NCBI RefSeq assembly: GCF_932276165.1
Contig: NC_064012.1
Coordinates: forward strand, 14,267,501 to 14,331,500
Reading direction: 5' to 3'
DNA length: 64,000 nucleotides
Source of the DNA: Plutella xylostella
Taxonomy: Eukaryota; Arthropoda; Insecta; Lepidoptera; Plutellidae
The notes beneath the pieces were generated by a model. That model worked only from the letters and a program-made list of their open reading frames with translations, was not told the DNA's origin and ran no database searches. Of the stretch, positions 22,741 through 34,000 are shown in pieces; the stretch's first letter is position 1, and each line of letters opens with the position of its first letter. The position numbers and the translations under genes are program-made.

Positions 22741-25700
22741 TAGATGTGGTTAGCACAGCAGCGCTTCGAAACCCCATAAGTTACAGTTTCTATCTATCTA
22801 GAGTGACCCTCACAAACCCGTGAGTGGGTGAGAGTTTTGTCTCTGATCAAGCGAAAACACTAAAAAAAAACATCTAAAATTACTGAAAACGATACTAAAC
22901 ACAAGGTCTTTGTAAACAGTTTCCAGAATTACTCAAGATTGTTTTGTCTACACCTCGCCTGAAACACGAGATTGCCAGCTCACTAACACTAGCATCGAAG
23001 ATAGATTTAATACTTAATTTAAGAAATAAAACAAAGTGGGAATGAAAATATACGAAAATTCGTTCAGTAATGTTTACGTAATTAGGATTTACATTTCAGT
23101 TTCAGATTTATTACAGTAGATAAATTAGTGACAATAGCAAAAAAATATTACGGAAAGTTCGACAGATTTAGGCAGTATTCTTTACAACGTCAGTAAGGGA
23201 TTTATGAAACAAATTATACCTCGAATAATGTTATTCATAAAACTAAAAAAAACCTACTTAAATTATAAACTTTTCATAAATGTAATTGCTTATAGATTTA
23301 AGTATGTTTAACTTACTCCTCCTTTTTCAACAGGATAAACAAAATGTTCTGAATCCTAGAATATCATTCTACAACAGATCTGGCTACGAAGGAATCTGCT
23401 ACGCGCTACGGATTTTCGTAGCACTTTCTTTCGTAGCTACAACGGATTTTCTTGCTGGCTGTCTAATAAAAAACAGAAGTTAAGAACTTCCAACGTTTGT
23501 TCGAATTTCAAATTTAATGAACTCATAATACATCCAACTTCGTCATAAATAAACAATAAAACACGCAAGACAATAAACAAACTGCGGTCAACGTCCCTTT
23601 GTTCCAAACACAAAAGATTTCCACGCGTTATCAAAAGTAACGGCGTTACCCCGTTAGCCGGTTGTATTTTTCATAACGGTTTTCAGGCTGGCCACAGAAT
23701 ATTACGAAGAGCTCCAAAATCCTTGTGCAAAGGAGATACATATTAATGTGAGAATTTGGGGGGGTGGACGGCCCCGATCGCCTCATCATAGGTCCAGTAG
23801 TGTGCGTGTGTGTGTGTTAGTGTGTGTGTGTGTGTGTGTTCATAATAGGCGGGCGCCCTGAGCCGCTCAAATTTAACTCAACTACAGCATGTCCAATTTT
23901 TCGAAGTACTTTCGGATATATAGATAAGTAAGTTTGTTCTTTATTCCAAGAATATTGCGTAGGTATTAAACGTTGTGCTTAGGTGATTCTGAAGAAATTT
24001 ATCGTTGGATCCCCGTTAAATAAGAATATGAATTTTTGATGTTTACATTGACACTGATGGACATTATCATCCATAAACCTGCGATAAATTTAGCTTATTG
24101 AGGTAGTTTTCTCTTGATATTGAAGTGAAAGAGTCGATTACTAAACGATACTCTTATAATATCAAATACGTGCTACTACCTGGGATACGAGTATATTTTG
24201 TACTTTGTTGTTATATAACTGTTGCTAAATTCTTATTTGAAATTTTAAATAAAACTTCCACCCACACAGTCATACAACTTACTTAGTAAGTACAATACAT
24301 TTAAGTACAATAAAAAATCAAATATCAAAACTACAACAATTACGATCAGAGCGCTCTCATACCCGAAAACGAAACTACGCTCATTAGTCACCAAAAACCA
24401 AACACCCTGGCACCTCCGAGTACTTAGACTCAAACATCCTATACCCACTTCTTCTCACATGTATACTTTTGTATAAATATACATACATACGCACCCGTTA
24501 TTAATTTACGTAGTTGAACACTGGAAGGCCGAAGCGGGCCGAATCTTGGACCCGGTTTAAACATTTCTAAATGATTGCAGAGCATCTAACACATAGGCTC
24601 GCGTATGGGAGCCTCCCACCCCCCTTGGGGGGTTGTTACCCCTAAATTACTTTAGCTTTAATTAAAACCGGGGTAATTCTGCACATGACAAGCGTTTTGA
24701 GAGGCTCTATAGTGGATAGTGTTACTCTATTGTTGGATGGAACTATGTCCATGGTAGGTACCTAAAGTACCTGCCGACAAGGTACCTTATGTAAAATAAA
24801 ATACAGTTGTACATTATTTTTTATAATTATGTTTGTACATATAGGTACATAATATTGTAATTCGGTAATTGATAAATAATAGTAAGATACATGTACAAGT
24901 CAGCATATTAAAAATTAAAAGCCATGGCTTAAATTAAAAAGTTCGTACAAAAATATGATTTTGTTTGTTTTTTATTGGAATTAGAATATCTGTATTTAAT
25001 TAAGTAAGTAGTTATCTTATATTCTTTACAGGTTATAGAAAATCGTCACTAAAATACGAATAGACATGGGGAAAGTTCTTTAAATATAAAACATGCTGGA
25101 TCATGTATTCAGTAAGACCGTATCTTTCACTTGGCAGCTAAATGTAACCCAACCGATATCATCAAAGTCGCCAACACATAATTAACTAAACAGAACATAT
25201 TTTCAATCCTGAAATTCTAAATTCAAATAAAGAAGAAAAAAGTAGAAAACCAAATTCTAAAACAGCCAGTATTCCACAAGGAGGCTGGACAAGAGATAGA
25301 AAATCAATATTCCACTGGACGGCTCTCGGCTGTAAATAACAAGACATGTGTTTCAAATACAGGGTGCTGCCGAGTACGCATACAGGGTGCCCGGTCGAAA
25401 GGAAAGGGAAAGCTAGTGAAAGTAAGGCTGTATTCTGGCCATCGAACGGAGCTGACGCGTAGTGAGAATGGATTTGATGCGAATTTGATACGATCGAATG
25501 GTAGGTAGAAACCTTTTTGTTTTGTACTTCTAAACAAATTGGAATGATTGGTTTAAGAGAAAAAAAAGTGAATATATGGGCTAGCACGATTATATAACAA
25601 AAAAAATGCTTAAATAATATTAAATTTTGCGTATTAAAGCAAAAACTGTGAGCCGAAATATGAAAGAAAACCTTGGTCACACATCATGACACCACGTCAC

Positions 25701-26396
25701 AATAGATTGCAAAGAAAATGAAAAAGGGTTTTTTACAACATTCTGTGACAGAAACCAAAATAACTACTATTGTACATTAACAAAATGAGAAGCTATGCAC
25801 ACTTCCTTCTATGTGTAAAACTTGCATTTTCATCTTATGATTCTTATTACGGTGCCTTTAGTGTCATTTGGTAACAAATCACACGGATAAAATGGGTCAG
25901 AAAATAAATCTTACTCCATCATAATTTGGCCCTTTACAGCGAAAGTTTTGTATAACCGCTTCATATCACAGTTCCAACACCTTTTGGACAACCTTTTTGA
26001 CCTTCGAAGTTATATTGTACCTACTTTGTTCCTAGTCTGTAAGAATTTTTGGTCTATTATACTTGTGCTGGTGTATTTAATTTTAAGTTTGTCGATAGAC
26101 CGATTTTAGATAAGCATTATTTTTGGTATGGAAATGTCGCTCAAGACAAGATGCCTCTGAATAATTATCTTATGTATATATATTTTTTTTTTATTTTTTT
26201 TTTTTTATTTAATTATAGGTAAAATACATAAGAAAAAACAAGCTTAAAGATACTACAATAATCCTCGCAGGATTGTGCGCAGCACCCTCATTCAATAAAT
26301 TGTATTGAGTGTTTAAATAATATTATTTATGAAAGATTCTTGCTAAAAGGTCAACTTTATGACTTTTATAAAACAAAGTTTGAATTACAAACTTTT
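22741..26396. other. Gene-poor DNA with microsatellites
   Basis: No supported gene in 3.6 kb. It contains the GT repeat at 23802-23840, a short GCTACGAA-rich patch near 23390-23455, and minus-strand ORFs at 24245 and 25186-25680 with no domain or good splice context. A T-rich run lies at 26180-26212. Confidence 0.45.
23802..23840 (+). repeat. (GT)n microsatellite
   Basis: Imperfect GT dinucleotide tract with single-base interruptions (GTGTGCGTGTG, GTTAGTG). Confidence 0.9.
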
Positions 26397-26408
26397 AATG
26401 GCATCATA

Positions 26409-26452
26409 CATACATACATACATACACTCACACCTTGTACTAATGTACTCAT
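26409..26452 (-). mobile_element. Ultra-short SINE tail insertion with target duplication
   Basis: Only the 3' end of the 30557-type SINE is present (CTTGTACTAATGTACTC next to CATA repeats). It is bracketed by the 12-base direct repeat AATGGCATCATA at 26397-26408 and AATGCCATCATA at 26453-26464 (one mismatch). A target duplication around 44 bp shows extreme 5' truncation. Confidence 0.75.
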
Positions 26453-26464
26453 AATGCCATCATA

Positions 26465-27751
26465 TAAAATACTATTAGGTACGCAATTTTATCTTCGTAT
26501 CAAAAGCCATCAAATTAAAAAGTGTTGAAGTTCTGTGAAAACTAAACTGTTTAGATAATGATCACCCTTATGATGCATTGTAGAAAAGAAGTAGGTACCT
26601 AAGTAAGTATATAAACATTACTGAAATAAATAATTCTTATTTATTATTATTATACTTCATAACTGAATGTGTTCATAGTGATCGCCATTCAAATTAGATA
26701 AACGAAAAGGCTGCGGGTCAGTCAGTTATAAACTAAACTGATACCAAACTTTTAATAGTATAGGTATATAGCACCTAACAGTAAATTTTTCCATAAAAGT
26801 ATCGCTTAGAACAAAATTCTCTTGGGACTATTTTCCTACTGTCCGGAGGAAAATTCGTATGAAATTTAAAAGTCAGTAGGGTTACTTAAGCCTCCATACT
26901 CCATATATGCCCAGCAGGAGTATTGATTTTAGCCCCTTTTGTCTCTGACCATCGGACCCGAATTTTCACTCGCCCTTTCCGTGTTAAAATCAAGATTTCA
27001 ACGCTTCGTTTTACACTGAAAACTTCTTTGCATTAACAGTTGTCTGAGATTTAAGTAAATTTTAATTGTATTTAGAAACTATTTTCTATTCTTAAATAAC
27101 ATGTAACATAATAGTTGTTGGAAAGACCCGTCTTCTGCCGGGCTCAGCGGTGGCCATGGCAACGTCAAATTAAGCAACTCACTATAATAGATATGCGTAG
27201 AATTTGGACTAGAAATTGTACAAAATGTGGCCGAACACATTTCCATCGTCAGGGGAATTTGCACAAGGAGGAACAAGGAAGAACACCCCTTTCTCTGGGG
27301 GGGGCGGTCCATCCGGCCTACATACAGAGGTAGGCAGGGGCACTGTTTACAAGGCACGCACGACGCTCCACAGATTCAGAAAACGGACACGCAGGGCTGC
27401 CAACTATACGCAATTTAAATTTTAAATTTAGAACGCTTTTTGTTTTTTGAAACAGCCGTTGTTTAAAGCGTGAAGGTCTTTTGTTAGTGTGTGTGTGTTG
27501 GTAATGCTTGCATGAATTTTTTGCGTTGCTTTTGTGTGGGAACTTTTTGAAGACATTCCGAAAAAGGAAGAAAACCTCCATATTAAGCACTTTTAAGTAC
27601 ATTTACTTATCAATTTAAGCAATCCAAAACCTAAACCACACCACTAACTCCACTCACCCTTCACCCAAGAGGACAAAACACAAATCCGCAAAAACCCCAA
27701 AAACAAAAGAACCTCCACTTTAAAATATTCAAATAGTAGTTGGAATTAACC
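26465..27751. other. Non-coding DNA with a GC-richer block
   Basis: The block 27115-27400 is GC-richer and open in several frames on both strands, including 92 codons on the minus strand. The frames overlap one another, all start at non-ATG codons, and none resembles a known family. I treat it as repeat-like or regulatory, not coding. Confidence 0.35.
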
Positions 27752-27951
27752 CTAGCGGTAGTCGCCACTAGACGGGGTGTGAGTGCGGGTGGGGGGTGGC
27801 TCGCCCCCCTCCCCCGGCCCCCACCCTGTCCAGGTCGCGGCCGGTAATACGAGTGCGCCTATGCGAGGCATGTATCTTGGACCGGCAGATATAACAGAGA
27901 AGTAGCCCCCAGTACCAAGCTTGTAGTTGACGCGGTGGGGCAGATGCTCTA
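27752..27951 (-). CDS. Possible terminal coding exon, unidentified
   Basis: On the minus strand a frame without ATG runs about 64 codons to a TAG at 27752-27754. It reads EHLPHRVNYKLGTGGYFSVI, then SAGPRYMPRIGALVLP, AATWTGWGPGEGG and a Pro/Thr/Ser end. The mixed aromatic-aliphatic start looks protein-like, and the block is GC-rich in an AT-rich background. An in-frame TAA lies just upstream, so the exon would need an acceptor, either CCAAG|TA at 27952 or GTAG|AG at 27949, behind a C-rich tract. Upstream exons would be to the right and are not identified. A competing frame gives a 96-codon Gly/His-rich ORF. Function unknown. Confidence 0.35.
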
Positions 27952-28046
27952 CTTGGTTGGGTTAAAATTGAGGGTTTTTGCTTAGGGTTGTTTGAGGTTG
28001 TGGTTGTATGATGTATTAAGTTGCATATGATGTAGTTGGGTGAATT

Positions 28047-28955
28047 TCCCGCAGCCAAAAATTGCGTGGCATCAATGAAATCGGTACTAAAAAACCAAGT
28101 TATAATTTTCTAATATTTTTTTCCGATTAACTGAAATAGTTATCTATGTGTAGCACTAAATATTTTATCAATAGGATTAATGGATATTTTTAAAAAAAAT
28201 ATTAAACCTCCAAATCTTTCATTGCCGTGTCTGTCCCCACGTCACCACGTTTTGTATTATTCTTCATTAATGAAAAAATATTGAGTATTGATAGTTAAAC
28301 TTAGTTTCATTTGATACATTAATAGTTAAAGTATTGTCACGGAATACATTTATTCAAATATATAAAGAATATAACGAACGGTAAGTGAAAATTCATGTGT
28401 CCCAGAACTTCTGTTCATCGCCGTGTCCTAAACATGATCAAGGATATTGTTTTACCTATGAACTTGGGTGCCCCCCTCAGTGCGCTAATCGTTTCTTACA
28501 AGTGTCGCCTAACTGCTCGACGTGGAAGGAGGTACACGGTGCCCGCGTTTTTGCGCTATAGTAAAAATCAGTAAAAATTTTGGGGACTGGACATTTTTTC
28601 TTTCATTGCCGTGGATAGATATAACTTCTTTAAAATTAAGTTTGTCTTCTAGAGTAAGCATTCAAAAGAAAGCTTTTTGAAAATATTTACCTTATAAAGT
28701 GTTTATTTCTTCAAATAGTTAATACTTTTTTAGTTATTTATATTTAATTCCTTGATTTTCATCGCCATGCTTTCATTTCCGTGGCTTCCGTGGCCAATAT
28801 TTGCTATGGCAATGAAAAAAAAGCCACGGCAATGAAAAAAATTTCATTGCCATGTCTTGTAAAATAATTTGTATTCATTGCCGTGGTTAGGTTATTCATT
28901 TCCGTGGCCAGGTTATTCATTTCCGTGACTTATGTTTTCATTGCCGTGGTATGTA
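28047..28955. repeat. Dispersed and tandem 21-bp units, TTTCATTGCCGTGG core (array 1)
   Basis: The core TTTCAT(T/C)(G/T)CCGTG recurs many times: near 28218, 28414, 28602, 28770, inverted at 28805-28835, then four units in exact 21-bp register from 28873 to 28949. Between the units is AT-rich filler. A second array of the same unit lies at 35667. No ORF is present. The arrangement recalls subterminal repeats of a DNA transposon, but no terminus was found. Confidence 0.8.
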
Positions 28956-29166
28956 TGATTAGGCAAAGTAACATATCTTTACCATCTTTTACCTGTAATA
29001 CAGGTAATACCGATCACTGACATATTATCTACAGGACTAGTCAAATTACCTCTTTTTGCAGTGCGTTAAAACGGGTGCGTATCGCGATGTATAAAAACGA
29101 AATATATAATATTACATTAATAATAACAATCACAACATAATTATAATGAACGTTATGTATAAATAA

Positions 29167-29525
29167 GATCGGTGGTAGCTCAGTCGGGTAAGCGCCCGCT
29201 TCCCACGCCAGTAATGCGGGTGCGAATTCCGGCGCTGACATGTACCAATGTGTTCCTTTGAATTTAAATACAATGTATACCATCGCTCTTACGGTGAAGG
29301 AAAACATCGTGACGAATCCTGCATATGTACCTATTGATTTAGCACATCTAGATAATATGTGAACCCACCAACCCCCTGTGGACCAGCGTGGTGGGAAATG
29401 GTCCAAGCTTAGAAAGGCAGCTTAGACCTTGGAATAGAATATTCACATTGCACAAAGGTCCCATTCGGGAGAGCCAGGTGCAGGTACTTACACCTCCCAC
29501 AGATAGTAGAACAGAATATAATAGA
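29167..29525 (+). mobile_element. tRNA-derived SINE (GTAGCTCAGTCGGGTAAGC family), best copy
   Basis: Head GGTGGTAGCTCAGTCGGGTA with GCGGGTGCGAATTCC in the B-box position, body with ACATGTACCAATGTG and CATCGCTCTTACGGTG, then CCAGGTGCAGGTACTTACAC and an end of AGAATATAATAG. It lies directly upstream of the RTE-like LINE fragment. Confidence 0.8.
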
Positions 29526-29559
29526 ACATACATCTCTGCAGGAACTCAGCTGGATGCTA

Positions 29560-30078
29560 AGTGGCCTTAATGCTGCTTGCAACGTGTAGGCCTCCGTACG
29601 AACTTGGGCAAGACAAAAGTCATGTAGAATGTTCACATAAAACCGGAGCCGGTGATCGTTCGTGATTCGTGAGACAACTATCGAAGTTGTGCAATAATAT
29701 GACTAACGGAGGCAGACTATTCGGCTAGGCAGAAGCAACTTCGACAAGGAGGCTGAAAGGCGCATCCAACAGTCTTCAACCATTGCGCCCTGCCAGTTAT
29801 GAAATATGGTGCAGAGACACTGATGGTGGGACTGGTCCACTGATTTAAAGTCACTCAGCGTGCTATGGAGAGCTATGCTTGGGGTTTCTCTAATGGATGG
29901 TATCAGAAAAGAGGTTATTTATACGTCAGAGGACTAAGGTTACCAACATAGCTGTCAAAATATGCAAGCTTAGGCAGGTAGCCGGTAGTGGCTGGATTCG
30001 GAAGACCGAGGACCGAGTGTTGTGGCGCTCTTTGGGCTTCACTCCTATGTCCAGCATTGGATGATTATAGGCTGATGA
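29560..30078 (+). pseudogene. 5'-truncated RTE-like LINE fragment
   Basis: Decayed coding sequence with recognisable pieces: KYGAETLMVGLVH, then VTQRAMERAMLGVSLMDGIR, and near the end EDRVLWRSLGFTPMSSIG. Insect RTE-type polyproteins end with a YGAETW..RAMERAMLGVSLRD..RTGVTDI..W..LGEA-type order. Stops and frame shifts break the frame, so no protein is made. The 3' end is a GATGATGATGATAA tail, typical of RTE elements. The reverse transcriptase and endonuclease domains are missing. Confidence 0.7.
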
Positions 30079-30083
30079 TGATA

Positions 30084-30546
30084 ACATGTACATTTCATAT
30101 TATTATACCAATTAAAATATACTATGATTTAGCATAAAGTTCATAAAATATTCTATCATATCACATAATCTGTGTTAAATTACACAACACCATCAAAACC
30201 TCTAGCACCACAACCTAAAGATAGGTGCGATGACGAGAAAAGCGCGGAGGAGCGGTTAAGTGCACATGTTCATCAAAAGCGAAGCGGGCCTACATGGGGA
30301 GACGCTCTATGTTTAGATTTTGGTGCAAGGAGTTTTGACTGCGTTATTATTATTGGGGCTATGTAGGGGGACGCTTAGCTGACCAACATGTGCACCTAAC
30401 CGCACCTATCTTTATATTTTGGTGCTAGGTGTTTTGCCGGTGTTGTGTAATTCTGCACAGATTATGTCATATTATAGTATATTTTATGAACTTTATGCTA
30501 AATCATAGTATATTTTAATTGGTATAATAATATGAAATGTACATGT
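30084..30546. mobile_element. Foldback element with 146-bp inverted repeats
   Basis: Arms 30084-30229 and 30401-30546 are reverse complements with scattered mismatches (outer end ACATGTACATTTCATATTAT). Pairing resumes inward at 30252-30274 against 30381-30403 after a ~20-base insertion in the left arm. The interior has no coding potential. It sits exactly between the LINE tail and the next SINE. Confidence 0.85.
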
Positions 30547-30556
30547 GTATATTTTA

Positions 30557-30831
30557 GACGACCGAATGGCGTAGTGGTTAGTGACCCTGACTACTGAGCC
30601 GATGGTCCCGGGTTCGATTCCCGGCTGGGGCAGATATTTGTTTAAACACAGATATTTGTTCTCGGGTCTTGGATGTGCCCGTAAAATGGCAATAGGCCCG
30701 CCCCCTATTACATTGGGACTAACATACACTCTGGCGAAAAGTGGGTGCAGCAATGCACCTCTGCCTACCCCACAAGGGAGTACATTAGTACAAGGCGTGA
30801 GTGCGTGTTTTTTTTTATTTATTTTTTTATA
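30557..30831 (+). mobile_element. tRNA-derived SINE (GACCGAATGGCGTAGTGG family), full length
   Basis: Head ACGACCGAATGGCGTAGTGG with B box GGTTCGATTCC, a body with ATATTTGTTCTCGGGTCTTG, and a tail CAAGGCGTGAGTGCG followed by a T-rich run. The ten-base direct repeat GTATATTTTA flanks it at 30547-30556 and 30832-30841. It resembles a tRNA gene at the head but lacks a matching acceptor stem and continues into SINE body. Confidence 0.9.
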
Positions 30832-30849
30832 GTATATTTTATGAGTTTT

Positions 30850-30957
30850 TGAGGTATTTAATAAAAACAACCGTTCCGGATCAAAGCTGGTTTATTACTG
30901 CCCACACAAGTGTATGAAGGTAGGTGCGTATACAATGACGAATGCACATACATATCA
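30850..30957 (-). repeat. 3' LTR (108 bp)
   Basis: Identical to the partner at 35227-35334. Read on the minus strand it starts TGATATG and ends ACCTCA, so it has TG..CA termini, and it contains AATAAA, a likely polyadenylation signal. The bases just outside (30958-30972) read AAGGCCGTAGGAGA on the minus strand, a weak purine-rich candidate for the polypurine tract. Confidence 0.95.
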
Positions 30958-31051
30958 TCTCCTACGGCCTTATTTCGAAAACCTGGAGGACAAGGAAAAT
31001 AAGTTTGTTTAGGTACATCTAAAGAACTTTCTACAACTATCAATTAAACAA

Positions 31052-34000
31052 TTAAATCTTATAATTAACAATCTTATTTCTAGGTCTTAATCTACTTGAA
31101 TAGGATTCAGGCTCAGTGGGCGCGAGCTCATTGTCAGCAGCCGCCGGTGCCCCAGCCGGCGGTGACGTCACCGCGGCGCTGGTCCCGCTATCGGGCACGC
31201 TCGGCTCTGCGCTCGACGTCACAATGTGCTCGGGCTGTCCTTCCTCCTCCCTACTATTATTTTCTACCTCTAAAATAGTCTCCGCTCTATTTCCACTAGG
31301 GAAGAATGATGTTCCAGTTGGGTAAGATAGTTGCTGGTGAGAGTGCGGGGACTCAGTAACAGGTGCAAGTTCACCGTTGGAACGTTTAATCAGCTGATCA
31401 ATATGCCGTCTTTCACACTCGTTGAAATCAATGAAATATACAGAAAACATTCTGTTACCAAGCCTGTCTTTGATTACTCCCTTACACCACATTGGCTTTC
31501 TGTTGATGAACCATCTAGCCCAAACTAAATCACCAATATTAAAACTACGCTTACAAATATGTTTATTCGGTTCCTGACTTACAGAAGATTCCACCTTATT
31601 CGGTGGTAAAATAAGGTCGAGTTTAGTTCGCAAATTTCGCCCAAACATTAAATAGGCCGGCGTGTAACCGGTTGTACAGTGCATTGTGTTTCGAAATTCA
31701 AACAAATAATCATTCAGTTTTTCATTCAAGGTCTTAGAATTTACAATATTGTTTATTATAATTGATTTGATCATTTTCTTGCATGTTTTTACTGAATTTT
31801 CAGCTAAACCGTTACTGCACGGGTGGTATATCGGTGATGTTACGTGCTCCACCCCATTGTTTTTGCAAAATGCCTTAAATTCATCAGAATTTATTTTAAC
31901 ATCGTTATCTGATACGATTATTTTTGGCAGGCCAAAAGTTGTGAATAGATATTTTAATTTAACTATTAAGGCATTACTGCTAGTGCTATTTTCCATTAGT
32001 ATACATTCTACCCATTTACTGTAGGCGTCCACCACGATCAGATAGTTCTTTTGCGTAACTGTCATATAGTCTATATGAATTCGCTCCCAGGGAGCGGCGG
32101 GTCTCGGCCAGGGCGCCGGCGGGGCGCGCGGGGGGGCGGGGCGCAGCGCACAGCACGAGGCGCACGCGCTGATCAGCTGTTCGATGTCGGTGTCAATGCC
32201 CGGCCACCACATTTTTGCCCTAGCTAAGGCTTTTGTCTTAACCATGCCCATGTGACCTTTGTGCAATTCGTTCAATAATTGATTCCTATGTTCTGAAGGT
32301 ACAACAACCCGGTGCCCGCGCAATAAACATCCCTGCACTATCTCCAATTCAGATTTACAATGAAAATAGGGTCTAATTAAATTACAGTTTATTTTCCTCG
32401 GCCAACCTAATTTCATATACCTACACACTGTTTTTAAGACCGAGTCGGACTCCGTTGCTTTCTGAATTGCCGAGAACGTAACTGGCGCAACGTTTACGTT
32501 AAATAATTGAATAAATCGTAAGTCACTAACTTCGTCTTTATTTTTCATTTCCGAACCGGAAATTGGAGCTCGTGAAAAGTAATCAGCTACACTATTATTT
32601 TCGCTCGAGATGTATTGTATCGTATAATTGTATGCAGACAGGAATACTGCGTACCGTTGCAGTCGAGATGCTGCCATCACCGAAATGCCGTTTTTCTTGC
32701 CGAATATCGATAACAACGGCTTGTGATCGGTTTTTAAAATAAAAGGTTCCTGTCTACCGTACAAGTACTGATGAAAACGTTTAATGCCGAATATTATTGC
32801 CGTAGCCTCTTTTTGTATTTGGCTGTAATTTCTTTCATTAGATGACAAGGACCTAGAACCAAAGGCCAAGGGTCGTTCTACTCCGTCCTTACAGAGCTGT
32901 GACAACACGGCCCCGAGCCCTTCCGGCCCTGCGTCTACCGACAGTAGCACCTGCGCCTCCGGATCGAAATGAGCTAACACCCTATCTGATGCTAACTCTC
33001 GTTTAGCTAACTCGAACGCTTGTTGTTGTCGCGCGCCCCACTCCCAGGCCGCGCCGGCCCGCAGCAACTCATGCAGCGGGCTCAACACCATTGATGCATT
33101 AGGTATAAAGGTACGGTAATAATTTACCATTCCTAGAAACCTCTTAACTTCGGTGACATCTTTAGGTTTTGGAGCATTAATAACGGCCTGTACTTTTGTG
33201 GGACACTTATGTAAGCCGTATTTATCTATTACATAGCCCAAGTACGTTATACTGTCCTGGAAAAATTCGCACTTATTCTTTTTCAACTTAAGACCGGCCT
33301 CCTGTAACCTTTTTAATACCAATTCGAGCCGTTCTAAATGAATTTGCCTTGTTGGCCCCGTGACTGCGATATCGTCGATGAAAACGCAAACCCCGTCGAT
33401 GCCCGCGAGGACAGATTCTATGGTACGTTGGAATATCGCCGGCGCGTTGGCCAGCCCGTACACTAGGCGCGAATATTTATACAACCCTTTCGTTGTACTG
33501 ATCGTGGTGAGCTCCTGAGAGTCCTCGGACAGCTCCAGTTGGCTATAGGCTTGTTTTAAATCAAGTTTTGTGTATTGTTGCCCACCTCCCAGTATAGCGA
33601 ATATTTCCTCAATTCGAGGCAGTGGGTATTTATCTATATACAAATCGTTATTGATAGTTAATGCGAAATCGCCGCATATTCTTATCTCCCCGTTGGATTT
33701 TACCACTGGCACTATAGGAGTACCGTATTTGGAGTACCTTAACGGTATCAGTATACCATTATCTACTAGTCTTTTCAATTCCGATTCCACTTTATCTTTC
33801 AACGCGAAAGGCAACGGTCGAGGCTTGAAAAATTTTGGAATTGAACCTTCTTTCATGTGTAGGTCTACCTTAAATTGATTAAATTTACCCAGCTCGTCTT
33901 CCCATAAGGCGCTGAATGAATTTAATAAACCGTCGACATCTGTAGATAATGGTATCACACTATTATGATTCAAGGAGGTGAGCACAACACCAAATTCAGA

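Noticed and set aside
25186..25680. 164-codon minus-strand ORF
   Set aside because: Phe/Leu/Ser-rich translation of A-rich plus strand, starts at a non-ATG codon, with an overlapping second ORF; no domain.
27079..27357. Cluster of ORFs on both strands near 27.2 kb
   Set aside because: All frames are equally open because the block is GC-richer; none resembles a protein and none has a clear start or splice signal.
30557..30640. tRNA gene at the SINE head
   Set aside because: A and B boxes are present, but no acceptor stem closes and the sequence continues into a SINE body repeated elsewhere. The same holds at 16140, 29167, 47443, 57870 and 58741.
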